Source of the DNA: an uncultured Lachnospiraceae bacterium
GTDB lineage: Bacteria; Bacillota; Clostridia; Lachnospirales; Lachnospiraceae
Length of the DNA: 64,000 nucleotides
Reading direction: 5' to 3'
Assembly: GCA_902788035.1 (NCBI GenBank)
Contig: CADAIL010000013.1
Coordinates: forward strand, 47,309 to 111,308
Shown: piece by piece, positions 6,780 to 15,425 of the stretch
Layout of the letters: the number at the start of each line of letters is the position of its first letter
How positions within the stretch are numbered: the stretch's first letter is position 1
Program-made: the position numbers and the translations under genes
The notes under the pieces: generated by a model
The model's input: the letters and a program-made list of their open reading frames with translations, nothing else
Databases searched by the model: none
What the model was told of the DNA's origin: nothing

Positions 6780-8431
6780 TGTTCACTGTCCAAACCATCC
6801 CCAACGGATATTATCATATCCTTCTCGATGATTGGCAGACGGAAGGTGATTGACTTCAGCCACTGACCGTTTGGCTGGCGCTCTTCGTAGATCTGGATTT
6901 CCTCAATAAGCGACTCCATCAGCTTACGCCGTTCCTCCTCATTCATCAGTGAATAGAACTTGTCAAAGTAAATCAGGATCTTATAGATATTGTCCCCTGT
7001 GACCTTTTCGGATTCGATGGATTGCTTTTTCGCCCTCGCCTCTATAAGGCTCTGCTCCTGGTCATCGATATTATCATACATCCGGTACAGACGGTCATCC
7101 AGGTCTGCTTTCAGTCGCTTATAGTGTCTGCCGTCCGGATCCAGCGCCTCAATCTCTTCCAATGTTTTCCGCTTTACGGCATAGGACTGTTTCAGCTGTT
7201 TTTCCAGGGCCGTGATCTCCTGATCGATGACGGTAGTGTCTACCTTCATGTTGATCTTTTCCTGCATCATAGATGCGAACCGGGGATTGGCTACCAGTTT
7301 TGTGATCACTTCCACTACGGCCGCATTCAGAACATCTTCATTGATCTGCTTTTTATAATCACACTTATGACCCCTGGTCATCGTTCTGTGCTTGCAGCCA
7401 TAGTAAAAGAAATCCTTATACTTTGTACCGTCTTTGCGGTGCTTGATGCTCTTGTTGCCATACATGCCGGCTCCGCAGATCGGACATTTCACCAGTCCTG
7501 AAAGCAGGTGTGTCCTGGTATCCTTGGCCTTGTTCACATGCTCGTATTTCTTTGCCTGGGCGATCATCTTGACCTGGGCCTGATTCCACATCTCTTCAGA
7601 CACAATACCCTCATGCAGGCCGTCAACTACAAGATAATCATCCTGTTCGACCAGCTTGTACTCATTACGGGTACCGTGAACCTTCTCCGTCTTCCGGCGG
7701 CCATAGGCGATCTTCCCGCAATATACCGGGTTCTTAATGATCTTACGGATCAGGGCCGCGTCAAACAGGGGATTCTTTCCATTATGTCTCGGGATCTTAC
7801 GGATCCCGTGGTTCTCCAGATACTTGGCAAGACCGTTCGCACCGATATCCGTGGAGACCCACTGTTCAAAAATGGTACGGATCGCAGGCGCCTCCTCTTC
7901 ATTGATCTCCAGCACACCGTTCTTCAGGTTGTACCCATAAGGGGGAAACCCGCCGTTCCACTTTCCATCTCTTGCTTTCTGAATCCGTCCTTCCATGGTT
8001 TGGACACGGATATTCTCACGCTCGATCTCTGCCACTGCCGACAGGACTGAGATCATCAGCTTACCGGCATCCTTGGAGGAATCAATGCCATCTTCCACAC
8101 AGATCAGATTGACACCGAAATCCTGCATGGTCTGCAGGGTGGAAAGGACATCGGCGGCGTTCCGCCCAAAGCGTGACAGTTTAAAGACCAGCACAAAGGA
8201 AACATCATCCTTGCCGGTCTTGATATCCTCCATCATACGGTTGAATTCATCCCGGCCTTCTATGGATTTTCCGGACTTACCGGCGTCTTCATACTCCCCG
8301 GCGATCTCATACTCATTGAATTCAGCGAAGGCCCGCATACGGGTGCGCTGTGCTTCCAGGGAGTATCCATCGATCTGCATCGCGGTCGAGACACGGGTGT
8401 AAACATATACTTTCTTTTTTTCTTGATTCAC
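6737..8431 (-). CDS. Large serine recombinase (integrase of the mobilizable element)
   Basis: 564 residues. Resolvase domain (1-150) with catalytic Ser15 in 'YTRVSTAMQ' and 'KLSRFGRNAADVL'; recombinase domain (about 160-280); zinc ribbon 'CPICGAGMYG' with further Cys in 'FYYGCKHR' and 'HKCDYKK' (about 310-370); coiled coil (about 400-480); C-terminal tail ending HVETVVLLSRENK. This is the TnpX/TndX class that cuts and rejoins element ends without homology. Starts with GTG behind AAGGAAG. The C-terminal HVETVVLL equals a motif in the 23S rRNA methyltransferase RlmD (see 19476-21158), suggesting an attachment site derived from such a gene. Transcribed from its own promoter. Confidence 0.92.
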   Translation of the reverse strand: MNQEKKKVYVYTRVSTAMQIDGYSLEAQRTRMRAFAEFNEYEIAGEYEDAGKSGKSIEGRDEFNRMMEDIKTGKDDVSFVLVFKLSRFGRNAADVLSTLQTMQDFGVNLICVEDGIDSSKDAGKLMISVLSAVAEIERENIRVQTMEGRIQKARDGKWNGGFPPYGYNLKNGVLEINEEEAPAIRTIFEQWVSTDIGANGLAKYLENHGIRKIPRHNGKNPLFDAALIRKIIKNPVYCGKIAYGRRKTEKVHGTRNEYKLVEQDDYLVVDGLHEGIVSEEMWNQAQVKMIAQAKKYEHVNKAKDTRTHLLSGLVKCPICGAGMYGNKSIKHRKDGTKYKDFFYYGCKHRTMTRGHKCDYKKQINEDVLNAAVVEVITKLVANPRFASMMQEKINMKVDTTVIDQEITALEKQLKQSYAVKRKTLEEIEALDPDGRHYKRLKADLDDRLYRMYDNIDDQEQSLIEARAKKQSIESEKVTGDNIYKILIYFDKFYSLMNEEERRKLMESLIEEIQIYEERQPNGQWLKSITFRLPIIEKDMIISVGDGLDSEQHVETVVLLSRENK

Positions 8432-8476
8432 CTTGATCTTCCTTCTGCTTTAAGTTTGGACTTAGTTGTCACGTTA

Positions 8477-8505
8477 ATCTTAGCATATTTGCTCTCTGAT
8501 TACAA
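8477..8505 (-). promoter_or_regulatory. Promoter of the recombinase gene
   Basis: TTGTAA (8500-8505), 17-base spacer, TAAGAT (8477-8482) on the minus strand, about 45 bases before the GTG start. Confidence 0.5.
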
Positions 8506-8560
8506 TAAAAAAGGAGCCGGTCCATTGGTCAAATACTAATGCATATACCAATGAACCGGT
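8506..8560 (-). terminator. Terminator of the mobilization operon
   Basis: Minus strand ACCGGTTCATTGGT and ACCAATGGACCGGC pair across a 16-base loop, followed by a T run. It lies just after the stop of the 60-residue gene. Confidence 0.8.
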
Positions 8561-8566
8561 CAGTAC

Positions 8567-8749
8567 CTATGCTGCCTTACGTGCCAGCGCACTCAGCTGC
8601 ATATACTTTCGATACATTTCTTTGATCTGTTTCATCCTGTAATAATTATCCGGATCCGGCAGTGTGTCCAGACCCATCTCCCCGGCGTACTTCTCGATCA
8701 TATTTGCGAGAAAGTCCGCCAATCCGCTCCATTCATCATTCCAGGGCAT
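8567..8749 (-). CDS. Small protein of the mobilization operon
   Basis: 60 residues starting MPWNDEWSGLADFLANMIEK, with GGAGG seven bases before the ATG. It overlaps the relaxase gene end by 14 bases, so translation is probably coupled. Acidic first half, basic helical C-terminus ('KQIKEMYRKYMQLSALARKAA'). Family not recognised; position suggests an accessory mobilization factor. Confidence 0.6.
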   Translation of the reverse strand: MPWNDEWSGLADFLANMIEKYAGEMGLDTLPDPDNYYRMKQIKEMYRKYMQLSALARKAA

Positions 8750-9731
8750 CTTGATTCCTCCTCTGATTTCTGCTTTTGTCTCTGTGCTGACGGCCTGCAT
8801 AGGTCTTTAGTATCTCCGGCGGTATCCGTTCCAGCAGGGCGACCGTCTGTTCATAATCACGCTGAAGCTGAAGATCGGCCATTCTCTTCAGGACGCTTTC
8901 CTGTTTACTTTCCTTAAGAGCAGCTGTCAGGTTCTCATTTTTCCGGACAAGAGCTTCGTTCTCTGCAGTCAGATCCTGAAAGGCACCCTTGTACTTCTTC
9001 ATCTGAGTGCTCATCTTTTCGACATTCGGGATATACTTGTCCAGATACCTGCAGATCTCCGCTGCCTTTGCTTTGGCATTAAACATACTGACCTGGGAGA
9101 GCAGCTTATCCAGCTTCTCCCTCTGCTTGTTCAGTCTTGTCATTTCCTTGAACACCCGGGGAGGGATGTGATCCCGACCGGTCTCACTGGCGCTCATGCC
9201 TCGCTCCAGATCCGGAAATTTCCTGACCATCTGCTCCCAGAAAGCATCCTGCCACTGCGTCAGTTTCTTCTTATTCCCGATGATCTCCTTGGCGCAGAGC
9301 CTGCCGTCCTCCGTCAGCGGGACAAAAGAAAGGTGCATATGGGGCGTTTTCTCGTCCATATGCACCACAGCTGAAATGATCGTATCCGGATTCTGTTTCT
9401 GTTTGATAAAGTCCAGCGCCGTTTGGAAGAAGGTCCGGATCTCCTCCCGCTTTTTGTCCTTAAAGAATTCCGGGCTGGCTGTCACCAGCATCTCCACAAG
9501 CCTTACACTGTCTGTCCGTGTCCGGCACCCGGCAGCAGCGATCTGCTTCTCTGCCTCAGTCCGGTACTTTCCCTGCGGCTCGATCAGATGAAAGTTCAGA
9601 TGACTTCGGCTGGTGTCCACGTCCGGATTACTTGCGTATTTCTCTTTTGTTCTCTCATTGTGGGCCTCGATCCCGCTGATCTCTGGTCCCTTATATTTCG
9701 CAAATCTCATAATCGCATATTGTGCTCCCAT
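8736..9731 (-). CDS. MobV-family relaxase (Pre/Mob)
   Basis: 331 residues. Motif I region 'HNERTKEKYASNPDVDTSRS' and the metal-binding motif 'HMDEKTPHMHLSFVPL' (H-x-D-E-x-x-P-H-x-H) are those of plasmid Pre/Mob proteins. These nick the transferred strand at oriT for mobilization by a helper conjugative system. The C-terminal third is a coiled coil ('LTAENEALVRKNENLTAALKESKQE'). It is transcribed away from a repeat-rich stretch at 9779-9845 that could be the oriT. No type IV secretion genes are present, so the element is mobilizable, not self-transmissible. Confidence 0.9.
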   Translation of the reverse strand: MGAQYAIMRFAKYKGPEISGIEAHNERTKEKYASNPDVDTSRSHLNFHLIEPQGKYRTEAEKQIAAAGCRTRTDSVRLVEMLVTASPEFFKDKKREEIRTFFQTALDFIKQKQNPDTIISAVVHMDEKTPHMHLSFVPLTEDGRLCAKEIIGNKKKLTQWQDAFWEQMVRKFPDLERGMSASETGRDHIPPRVFKEMTRLNKQREKLDKLLSQVSMFNAKAKAAEICRYLDKYIPNVEKMSTQMKKYKGAFQDLTAENEALVRKNENLTAALKESKQESVLKRMADLQLQRDYEQTVALLERIPPEILKTYAGRQHRDKSRNQRRNQDALE

Positions 9732-9778
9732 ATTGTCCTCCCTGCGGTCTCCCGCGTTATAAAAGTCTTTCTTTTTTG

Positions 9779-9845
9779 CGTTCGTACGTACTTGTGTACA
9801 TTTGATGGATGTTTAAGGAGTGTACGCTTGTACGCACGTACACAG
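9779..9845. other. Candidate oriT upstream of the relaxase gene
   Basis: In 67 bases the word GTAC or its extensions recur six times: CGTACGTACTTGTGTAC at the left, then TGTACGCTTGTACGCACGTACA at the right in two overlapping inverted repeats. MobV relaxases usually nick within short inverted repeats just upstream of their own gene, which is this position. Not proven. Confidence 0.45.
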
Positions 9846-9858
9846 TTTTTGTGCTGTC

Positions 9859-11163
9859 TTATAAAAAGGGATTGTTGTGATCGATGATCTCTACGCCGCG
9901 ATATCCCCGGCAGCGTTTGCCTTTTCCCCGATAAATGTTGTTATCAGGTATCAGGTGATAAGTCCCTGAATATTGGGACAGGTAGTTGGCAAAGCTCTTC
10001 ATGGACAGCGCGTTCTCCGCATTGTCCTCACACCATTCCTTATATGCCGCGTACAGATCGCTGGTCGCCGCTTTACTGTCCTCATGGAAGGTGAGATATC
10101 CTTCGGAAGTCAGGAACTCCGGAATGTTGTTGGCATCCTTTACAATGGCGGCAATATTCTCCTTTGACCGTTCGCTGATGGTGAAACGATAGTCATTTGC
10201 AATAAGCCGCTGCAGGCCTTCCAGACACCACAGGAAAATGCCCTCTTTTTCAGCAGCCAGCTTGTCCATCAGATAGGGGTCATCGACACGATCCGCCGGT
10301 TTGTCCTTCGTTGTGATCACGATCTGTCGGCGAAAGAACCCGTCAGACCGGTCGTGCAGTGCGGTGAGGGCACCATTTCCGAAACAAAGAAACCGGACAT
10401 AAAGGAGTGTCTGATAGCTCTGCTCATGCTTCCTTTCAACATCCATCTGACATTCGGAAGTGACGATCGATTTGATATAGTTCGTTTTGGTCAGCGCGCT
10501 CATATCCATATCGTCATCCACCATAAGAAGCCGGTCTTCCAGATCCGCCCTGGCAAAGTCATTTTTTTCGACCTTCTGGATACTGGTTGTATTCATATTG
10601 ACTCCAAGAAGAGATCTCATGACAAGACCAATGCGGGACTTGCCTTCACCGCCTTTCCCGATCAGCATCAGCATCTTCTGTGCTTTGGTCGTCGGGATCA
10701 GGCAGTATCCCATATATTCCTGCAGTGTCAGGATATCCTCCGGTATCAGAAGCTCAGAAAGAAACCCCAGCCAAACACCCGGCATGTCTGCATCCGGGTT
10801 GTAATCGACCGTCAGCCGGTTGCGGCAGTATTCTTTATCCCCGGTGAAACGGCCATCCAGATACCAGGTGCCGTTTGCCACATGGATCCGGTCATAGTGC
10901 AGCGGGATGTCCTCCGAATAAGCCATGAGCTTGATCGTTTTCAGCAGGTCGTCCACCTTCCTGGCCACGCCGCTTTCCTTCCATTCACTGATATCATCAA
11001 AGATGATCTGCTTCAGGCCGCCTTCATCAGGCACGAGACCATCCACTGTAAAAAACCTTCCGTGAATGCATTTCATTGGATGTGCCGACAGAAAACTGCA
11101 GGAATAAATCAATTCATTGATCTGCCTGTCCTTTGTGACCCATGCCGGCGCATCAGCCGGCAA
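9859..11163 (-). CDS. P4/D5-type replication helicase
   Basis: 434 residues. N-terminal D5_N-like part, then a superfamily 3 ATPase core with Walker A 'GKGGEGKSRIG' (about residue 168), Walker B 'LLMVDDDMDM', and 'RFLCFGNGALTALHDRSDGFFRRQIVI' as sensor 1 and arginine finger region. C-terminal winged-helix ('TSDLYAAYKEWCEDNAENALSMKSFANYL'). Unwinds DNA at the element's own origin together with the primase upstream. The frame begins at a TTG (11163) that overlaps the primase gene by 11 bases; no clear ribosome site, so the start is uncertain and coupling is likely. Confidence 0.85.
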   Translation of the reverse strand: MPADAPAWVTKDRQINELIYSCSFLSAHPMKCIHGRFFTVDGLVPDEGGLKQIIFDDISEWKESGVARKVDDLLKTIKLMAYSEDIPLHYDRIHVANGTWYLDGRFTGDKEYCRNRLTVDYNPDADMPGVWLGFLSELLIPEDILTLQEYMGYCLIPTTKAQKMLMLIGKGGEGKSRIGLVMRSLLGVNMNTTSIQKVEKNDFARADLEDRLLMVDDDMDMSALTKTNYIKSIVTSECQMDVERKHEQSYQTLLYVRFLCFGNGALTALHDRSDGFFRRQIVITTKDKPADRVDDPYLMDKLAAEKEGIFLWCLEGLQRLIANDYRFTISERSKENIAAIVKDANNIPEFLTSEGYLTFHEDSKAATSDLYAAYKEWCEDNAENALSMKSFANYLSQYSGTYHLIPDNNIYRGKGKRCRGYRGVEIIDHNNPFL

Positions 11164-11737
11164 TACGTTCGTTCTCGTCCAGTCCGCCGATCATTCCGTC
11201 CTTCATAAGATCCTTTACTGTTGCTGCCCGTTGCTCCAGAGTCCCCACCGTCAGGATGTCTGCCAGATATTCGACGTAATCGAGCATCTGGCAGGCTTCC
11301 ACAAACCGGTCATCATAATCGCCATCCATGCTTGTGGGTGCATACCGTACCTTCCAGTCCTCCAGAAGGTGCAGATAATCACAAAGCACCCGCTGACAGT
11401 AACGTTCGTCTTCACGAAACGCCCTGATCATCGGGTGCTTAGGTTTCGCAAGTGCCGCTGCGGACGGAGGCTTGTCCGGATCGATCCCAAAGTCCGCAGC
11501 CAGCTTCTTCGCCGCTTCATAGGGCCTTAGAGAGAAGAGCCTCGCTGTCAGATCGATCACATCCCCGGCAGCCCCGCAGCCAAAACAGTAATAATAATCT
11601 TCATTCAGCTTCAGGCTGGGATGCCGGTCATCATGGAAGGGGCACCTCACCATACCGTGGCGATTTGGCTGCAGCCCGTACATCTTTGCCGCGTCAGGCA
11701 CGCTCACACTTGCTTTTACAGTTTCAAATAGATTCAT
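11153..11737 (-). CDS. CHC2 zinc-finger primase
   Basis: 194 residues. The N-terminal 60 residues hold the CHC2 finger of DnaG-type primases: 'CPFHDDRHPSLKLNEDYYYC' followed by 'FGCGAAGDVID'. The catalytic TOPRIM domain of DnaG is missing; the C-terminal half is unrecognised. GGAGG nine bases before the ATG. With the helicase it forms a split primase-helicase replication pair found on integrative elements and satellites. Confidence 0.85.
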   Translation of the reverse strand: MNLFETVKASVSVPDAAKMYGLQPNRHGMVRCPFHDDRHPSLKLNEDYYYCFGCGAAGDVIDLTARLFSLRPYEAAKKLAADFGIDPDKPPSAAALAKPKHPMIRAFREDERYCQRVLCDYLHLLEDWKVRYAPTSMDGDYDDRFVEACQMLDYVEYLADILTVGTLEQRAATVKDLMKDGMIGGLDENERIAG

Positions 11738-11939
11738 AGTCTGGTTCCTCCTTTGGATTTTATTCGGATACCTGATCCTGATGTCTTATACGGAGGAAAA
11801 ACGGCGGACTTGAAAAATTGGGCGATATTGGGATTTGGGAGGAGTGGACGGAGGAAAAATTGCAAAAACGCAATCGAGTCCGGTTTTCAAAACCGAATTC
11901 GAAGTATAATCAAAAACACCAGATTATCACGCGATATAA

Positions 11940-12004
11940 CTTGCTCTCCGACTTGCTCCTTGATATAATCAGAGAGCAAGATAAGGAACAAGTTAAAGAG
12001 CAAG
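11940..12004. repeat. GAGCAAG operator-like repeats around the promoter
   Basis: The heptamer occurs inverted at 11940-11946 and 11952-11958, and direct at 11974-11980, 11986-11992 (one mismatch) and 11998-12004. The three direct copies are exactly 12 bases apart; the inverted pair is also 12 apart. Either binding sites for a regulator, or the remains of a coding repeat (the frame reads EQDKEQVKEQV). Confidence 0.5.
11941..11969 (+). promoter_or_regulatory. Promoter of the AlbA/ATPase regulator gene
   Basis: TTGCTC (11941-11946), 17-base spacer, TATAAT (11964-11969). The stretch 11738-12026 between the divergent primase and regulator genes has no gene I can support. Confidence 0.65.
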
Positions 12005-12026
12005 TAGTTCGAAGGGAGTATTGCAC

Positions 12027-13559
12027 ATGGCATTACCAATCAATGTGGAAGACTTAATTCATCAACGAAAAGTGGAGAGAACACGTATTGAATATAAGGC
12101 AGACTGGAATCCCGAGCCGATCATTCATTCGATCACGGCCTTTGCCAATGATTTTGACAACATGGGCGGTGGTTATATACTAATCGGGGTGGAGGAAGTG
12201 AACGGCAGACCAAAACTGCCGCTTGAAGGTCTCGATCCTGATTCGATCGACGCGATCCAGATGGATCTCCTGAATAAATGCAATTTCATTGAACCGCGCT
12301 GTATTCCTGTCGTAGAGCCCTATACGATTGACGGGAAAGATATTCTTGTTTTGTGGGTTCCCGGTGGTGAAGACCGCCCTTACAAATGCCCTGAAAAGGT
12401 ATATACGCAAAAAGGCGGAGAAAAGAGTCCGAAGGCTTATTATATTCGAAAAGGCGCCCGCACACTAAAAGCTAATGCCCGGGAGGAACGCGAGCTGATC
12501 TCTTTGGCGCGAGACATTCCGTTTGATGACCGCATCAACTATCATGCCGATGTTGTCGATATGAAACCTGCCTTACTGGCCGATTATCTTCATACTGTCG
12601 GAAGTGATCTTTACGAGAATGCATTAAACCGTTCTGTTGAAGAGGTTGCTACGGATATGCAGCTTGTCAGAGGTCCTTCAGAATATCGGAAACCACTGAA
12701 TGTCGGACTCATGTTTTTTAATGAACATCCGGAACAGTTCTTCTCGTTCGCACAGATTGAAGTCGTGGACAAGCCGGACCCGACCGGAATCGGCATGACA
12801 GAGAAAACCTTCAAAGGTCCTTTGGACCGCCAGCTTAGGGATGCCCTTGCTTATATCCGGAACTACATCATCAAAGAGTATGTCACTAAGGTACCCGACA
12901 GTGAGCTTGCCGTTCGCGCATTCAACTGGCCTTATCAGGCCGTTGAGGAAGCTCTCAGCAACGCGGTTTATCACCGATCGTATCAGATACATGAGCCGAT
13001 CACAGTCACGATAACCCCGGAGAAGCTGGAAATATTAAGTCTTCCGGGGCCAGACCGCTCGATCACGGATGAACATCTCGAAAACCGTGTGCTGATATCA
13101 AGAAGATACAGGAACCGCCGTATCGGCGACTTTCTGAAAGAGCTGGATATTGTGGAAGGCCGGAACACCGGAGTGCCCCTCATTGTCAGCTCCATGAAGA
13201 ATAACGGTTCCGGTCTGCCCGTCTTTGAAACCGATGAAGACCGAAGCTACTTTCTGACTGTGTTGCCGATCCACCCATACTTTATAAAAAGGCCGGACAC
13301 TCATATTAGTGAACAGCCGGAGAAGGATTCCTCCCGCAGATCCAGGAATGAACTGCATCGTCTTATCATCGAATTGCTGAATACACAGGGGAATCTATCT
13401 ACAAACGAAATCGCATCAGCACTCGGTTATAAAAGGCGTACGAATACTTTGCGTGCTGTGATAAGTGAAATGTTAGAAACAGGAGAAGTGGCTTATCTTT
13501 ATCCGGATAAACCAAACAGTAGAAATCAAAAAATCTGTCTTGCAAAAGCCAGAGAATAG
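12027..13559 (+). CDS. AlbA_2 (Schlafen-type) DNA-binding and GHKL ATPase regulator
   Basis: 510 residues. N-terminal AlbA_2 domain: 'ERTRIEYKADWNPEPIIHSITAFAND' and 'GGGYILIGVEE' (residues about 15-60), then the rest of the domain to 130. A GHKL/HATPase_c_4 segment follows at about 290-410 ('EEALSNAVYHRSYQIHEPI', 'LEILSLPGPD', 'RYRNRRIGDFLKELDIVEGRNTGVP'). C-terminal winged helix (about 440-505, 'LSTNEIASALGYKRRTNTLRAVISEMLETGEV'). This is the COG2865 type of putative transcriptional regulator common on mobile elements and near defence genes; reaction unproven. ATG at 12027 with AAGGGAG eight bases upstream. Confidence 0.8.
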   Translation: MALPINVEDLIHQRKVERTRIEYKADWNPEPIIHSITAFANDFDNMGGGYILIGVEEVNGRPKLPLEGLDPDSIDAIQMDLLNKCNFIEPRCIPVVEPYTIDGKDILVLWVPGGEDRPYKCPEKVYTQKGGEKSPKAYYIRKGARTLKANAREERELISLARDIPFDDRINYHADVVDMKPALLADYLHTVGSDLYENALNRSVEEVATDMQLVRGPSEYRKPLNVGLMFFNEHPEQFFSFAQIEVVDKPDPTGIGMTEKTFKGPLDRQLRDALAYIRNYIIKEYVTKVPDSELAVRAFNWPYQAVEEALSNAVYHRSYQIHEPITVTITPEKLEILSLPGPDRSITDEHLENRVLISRRYRNRRIGDFLKELDIVEGRNTGVPLIVSSMKNNGSGLPVFETDEDRSYFLTVLPIHPYFIKRPDTHISEQPEKDSSRRSRNELHRLIIELLNTQGNLSTNEIASALGYKRRTNTLRAVISEMLETGEVAYLYPDKPNSRNQKICLAKARE

Positions 13560-13591
13560 ATCAGACATTTAGGCAAAGGAGGAACCATGCT

Positions 13592-14425
13592 ATGTCTCAG
13601 GCATATCTTCCCGGCGATACGCGGCAGCGCATCCAGGACTTAATTAAAAACAGCAGCATCACCCAGGCCGAGCTGGCAGGCATCATCGGCCTTTCTGAAA
13701 GTGCGCTCAGCCGCTACCTGAAAGGCCAGACCCAGATGCTCGGCGACGGGTATATCATTAAGATTGCAAAGCACTTTAATGTATCCACAGACTTCCTACT
13801 GGGAGAAACGGACATCCCGGATCGGAAGAATTATGATATTGAAGAATTGGGGCTTTCCGCAGAATCCGCGAAATTACTGTATACCGGAAAGATCGATTCC
13901 GGCATCTTAAATCTGTTGCTCGAGAATCAGAAATTCGTGCACCTTATCCGCCTGCTTGCCCTCTATAAGGATGAAACTATGCTTGACGGCATAAGGGCCG
14001 CAAATCAGAATTATACATTTCTGCGATCCCTCCTTATAGGCCAGGCCAGATTTCATCCCGAAGATGCTGCGACGGCCACAGACCTGGCACAGAAGATATC
14101 GGATCTCAAAACACCTCCGGTCTCCGCGGATACCGATGCAATAAGGACGGTCTTTATGCAGATCGTCGCGGATATAAAGGCAAGCGCTGCCGCTGAAAGC
14201 AAAAAATATCAGGCTGCTACTGCAGAAATACTGGAGGACTTCCGGAACACACTGACAAAAGGCGAGGAAGGATTTGACCTGAAATCTCTTACTGTTGATG
14301 ATATGGTGCAGGCCATCATGCATTATGCGAGACAAGAGAATTTCCCGCCAGATACTCTATCAAACCTGGAAGAGACTCTGACAGAATTGTTTGAATCCGC
14401 AAAGGAGCCCGGCAATGACGAATGA
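13592..14425 (+). CDS. XRE-family transcriptional regulator
   Basis: 277 residues. Helix-turn-helix at about residues 10-65 ('ITQAELAGIIGLSESALSRYLKGQTQML' ... 'HFNVSTDFLLGETD'). The long C-terminal part is helical and unrecognised. GGAGG nine bases upstream of the ATG. Lies 32 bases after the AlbA regulator and overlaps the sigma factor gene by 11 bases, so the three are one operon that probably controls maintenance or excision. Confidence 0.85.
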   Translation: MSQAYLPGDTRQRIQDLIKNSSITQAELAGIIGLSESALSRYLKGQTQMLGDGYIIKIAKHFNVSTDFLLGETDIPDRKNYDIEELGLSAESAKLLYTGKIDSGILNLLLENQKFVHLIRLLALYKDETMLDGIRAANQNYTFLRSLLIGQARFHPEDAATATDLAQKISDLKTPPVSADTDAIRTVFMQIVADIKASAAAESKKYQAATAEILEDFRNTLTKGEEGFDLKSLTVDDMVQAIMHYARQENFPPDTLSNLEETLTELFESAKEPGNDE

Positions 14426-15035
14426 GCAGCTCTGTTCTCTCGTCCGGGAAGGAGATAAAGCTGCCGAAGCAGCCCTGATTGAAAATGTCATGCCGTCCAT
14501 CCGGATCACAGCCGCAAATATCCAAAAGCGTTATTCCGGCATCCTGCTTGAAACGGATGACCTGGTGCAGGAAGCCCTGATCGGAATGCTCCGGACCTTT
14601 AAGACGTATGACCCGGAAACCGGAAATCTGTTCCTGACCTATGCGCAGGCAATTGCAGAAAACGCGATGCTGGATTATGTGCGGAAATGTGCATCTGCGA
14701 TTCCGGTTTCCGGCAGCATTCTCAGTCTTGACGCTTCGCCGCCGGGATTTGATTCCGAAGCAAATATCACTTACGCAGATATTCTCCCAGACGATTACGG
14801 CAAAAATCCTGAGCAGCTTTTTATCAGACAAGAGACCATTACAGAAGTCCGAAATGCCCTTGGGAAAATCTCTGATCGTGAACGGACCTATCTTCATTAC
14901 CGCTTCGGTTTTCTCGATTATGTTCTTCATGATCAAAGCGAAACCGCCGCGCATTTTCATCTCAGTCTGAGCCGGGCAAGGCATACGGAAAAAGCCGCAT
15001 TAAATAATGTCCGCCGCGCGCTCCCCGGGCAATAA
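14415..15035 (+). CDS. Sigma-70 family sigma factor of the element
   Basis: 206 residues from the ATG at 14415, which has AAAGGAG seven bases upstream. Region 2: 'ETDDLVQEALIGMLRTFKTYDPETGNLFLTYA' and 'MLDYVRK' (about 50-85). Region 4: 'LGKISDRERTYLHYRFGF' and a diverged HTH 'SETAAHFHLSLSRARHTEKAAL' at the C-terminus. No region 3. Overlaps the XRE gene, which implies coupled synthesis. Likely switches element genes. Confidence 0.8.
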   Translation: MTNEQLCSLVREGDKAAEAALIENVMPSIRITAANIQKRYSGILLETDDLVQEALIGMLRTFKTYDPETGNLFLTYAQAIAENAMLDYVRKCASAIPVSGSILSLDASPPGFDSEANITYADILPDDYGKNPEQLFIRQETITEVRNALGKISDRERTYLHYRFGFLDYVLHDQSETAAHFHLSLSRARHTEKAALNNVRRALPGQ

Positions 15036-15082
15036 TCGTTCCTTTCGTTTTTTCGATATACCTCCATTCCGCAGACCGTGCC

Positions 15083-15128
15083 GGTACAGGTCCCGTGACA
15101 TACGTCACTTCGCCTGTACCTTTTCTTT
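15083..15128 (+). terminator. Terminator after the sigma factor gene
   Basis: GGTACAGG (15083-15090) and GTGAC pair with GTCAC and CCTGTACC (15113-15120), followed by TTTTCTTT. It follows the sigma gene by 47 bases. Confidence 0.75.
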
Positions 15129-15376
15129 GCTCAAGCTGCTCCCTCTACGGGAGCAGTCTTTCGCACATCTCGCGGCAAAGCCGCTTCGATGTACGTTAGC
15201 CGTCGAATGTGCACTCGTGCCCTAAAGGACTAGCTTCGCGTCGCAAGCACGGTGCACGCTCTCCGGCTTTATCGCGCAAAATACGGAAACAGAACACGCA
15301 TCAAAGGGGCGCGTTCTGTTTCCGTATTCGGTCTGCTTCATAAAAGTATAACACACTAGACTTTCCCTGGAAAGTC
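15129..15376. other. Cluster of hairpins at the element edge
   Basis: No gene. Successive stems: CTGCTCCC/GGGAGCAG (15129-15149), ACATC-GCGGC/GCCGC-GATGT, GTGCAC/GTGCAC, a 20-base arm at 15280-15299 (AATACGGAAACAGAACACGC) against 15309-15328 with one mismatch, and GACTTTCC/GGAAAGTC near 15359-15376. Such density fits an element end, a single-strand origin or an accessory-factor site; which one cannot be told. Confidence 0.5.
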
Positions 15377-15425
15377 GTGTGCCAAAAGGGACGCTGTCCG
15401 CCTTTGGAATCCCCTGCCACGAAAC

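Noticed and set aside
15007..15225. 72-codon open frame after the sigma factor gene
   Set aside because: It runs through a terminator and several hairpins; no ribosome site or family pattern.
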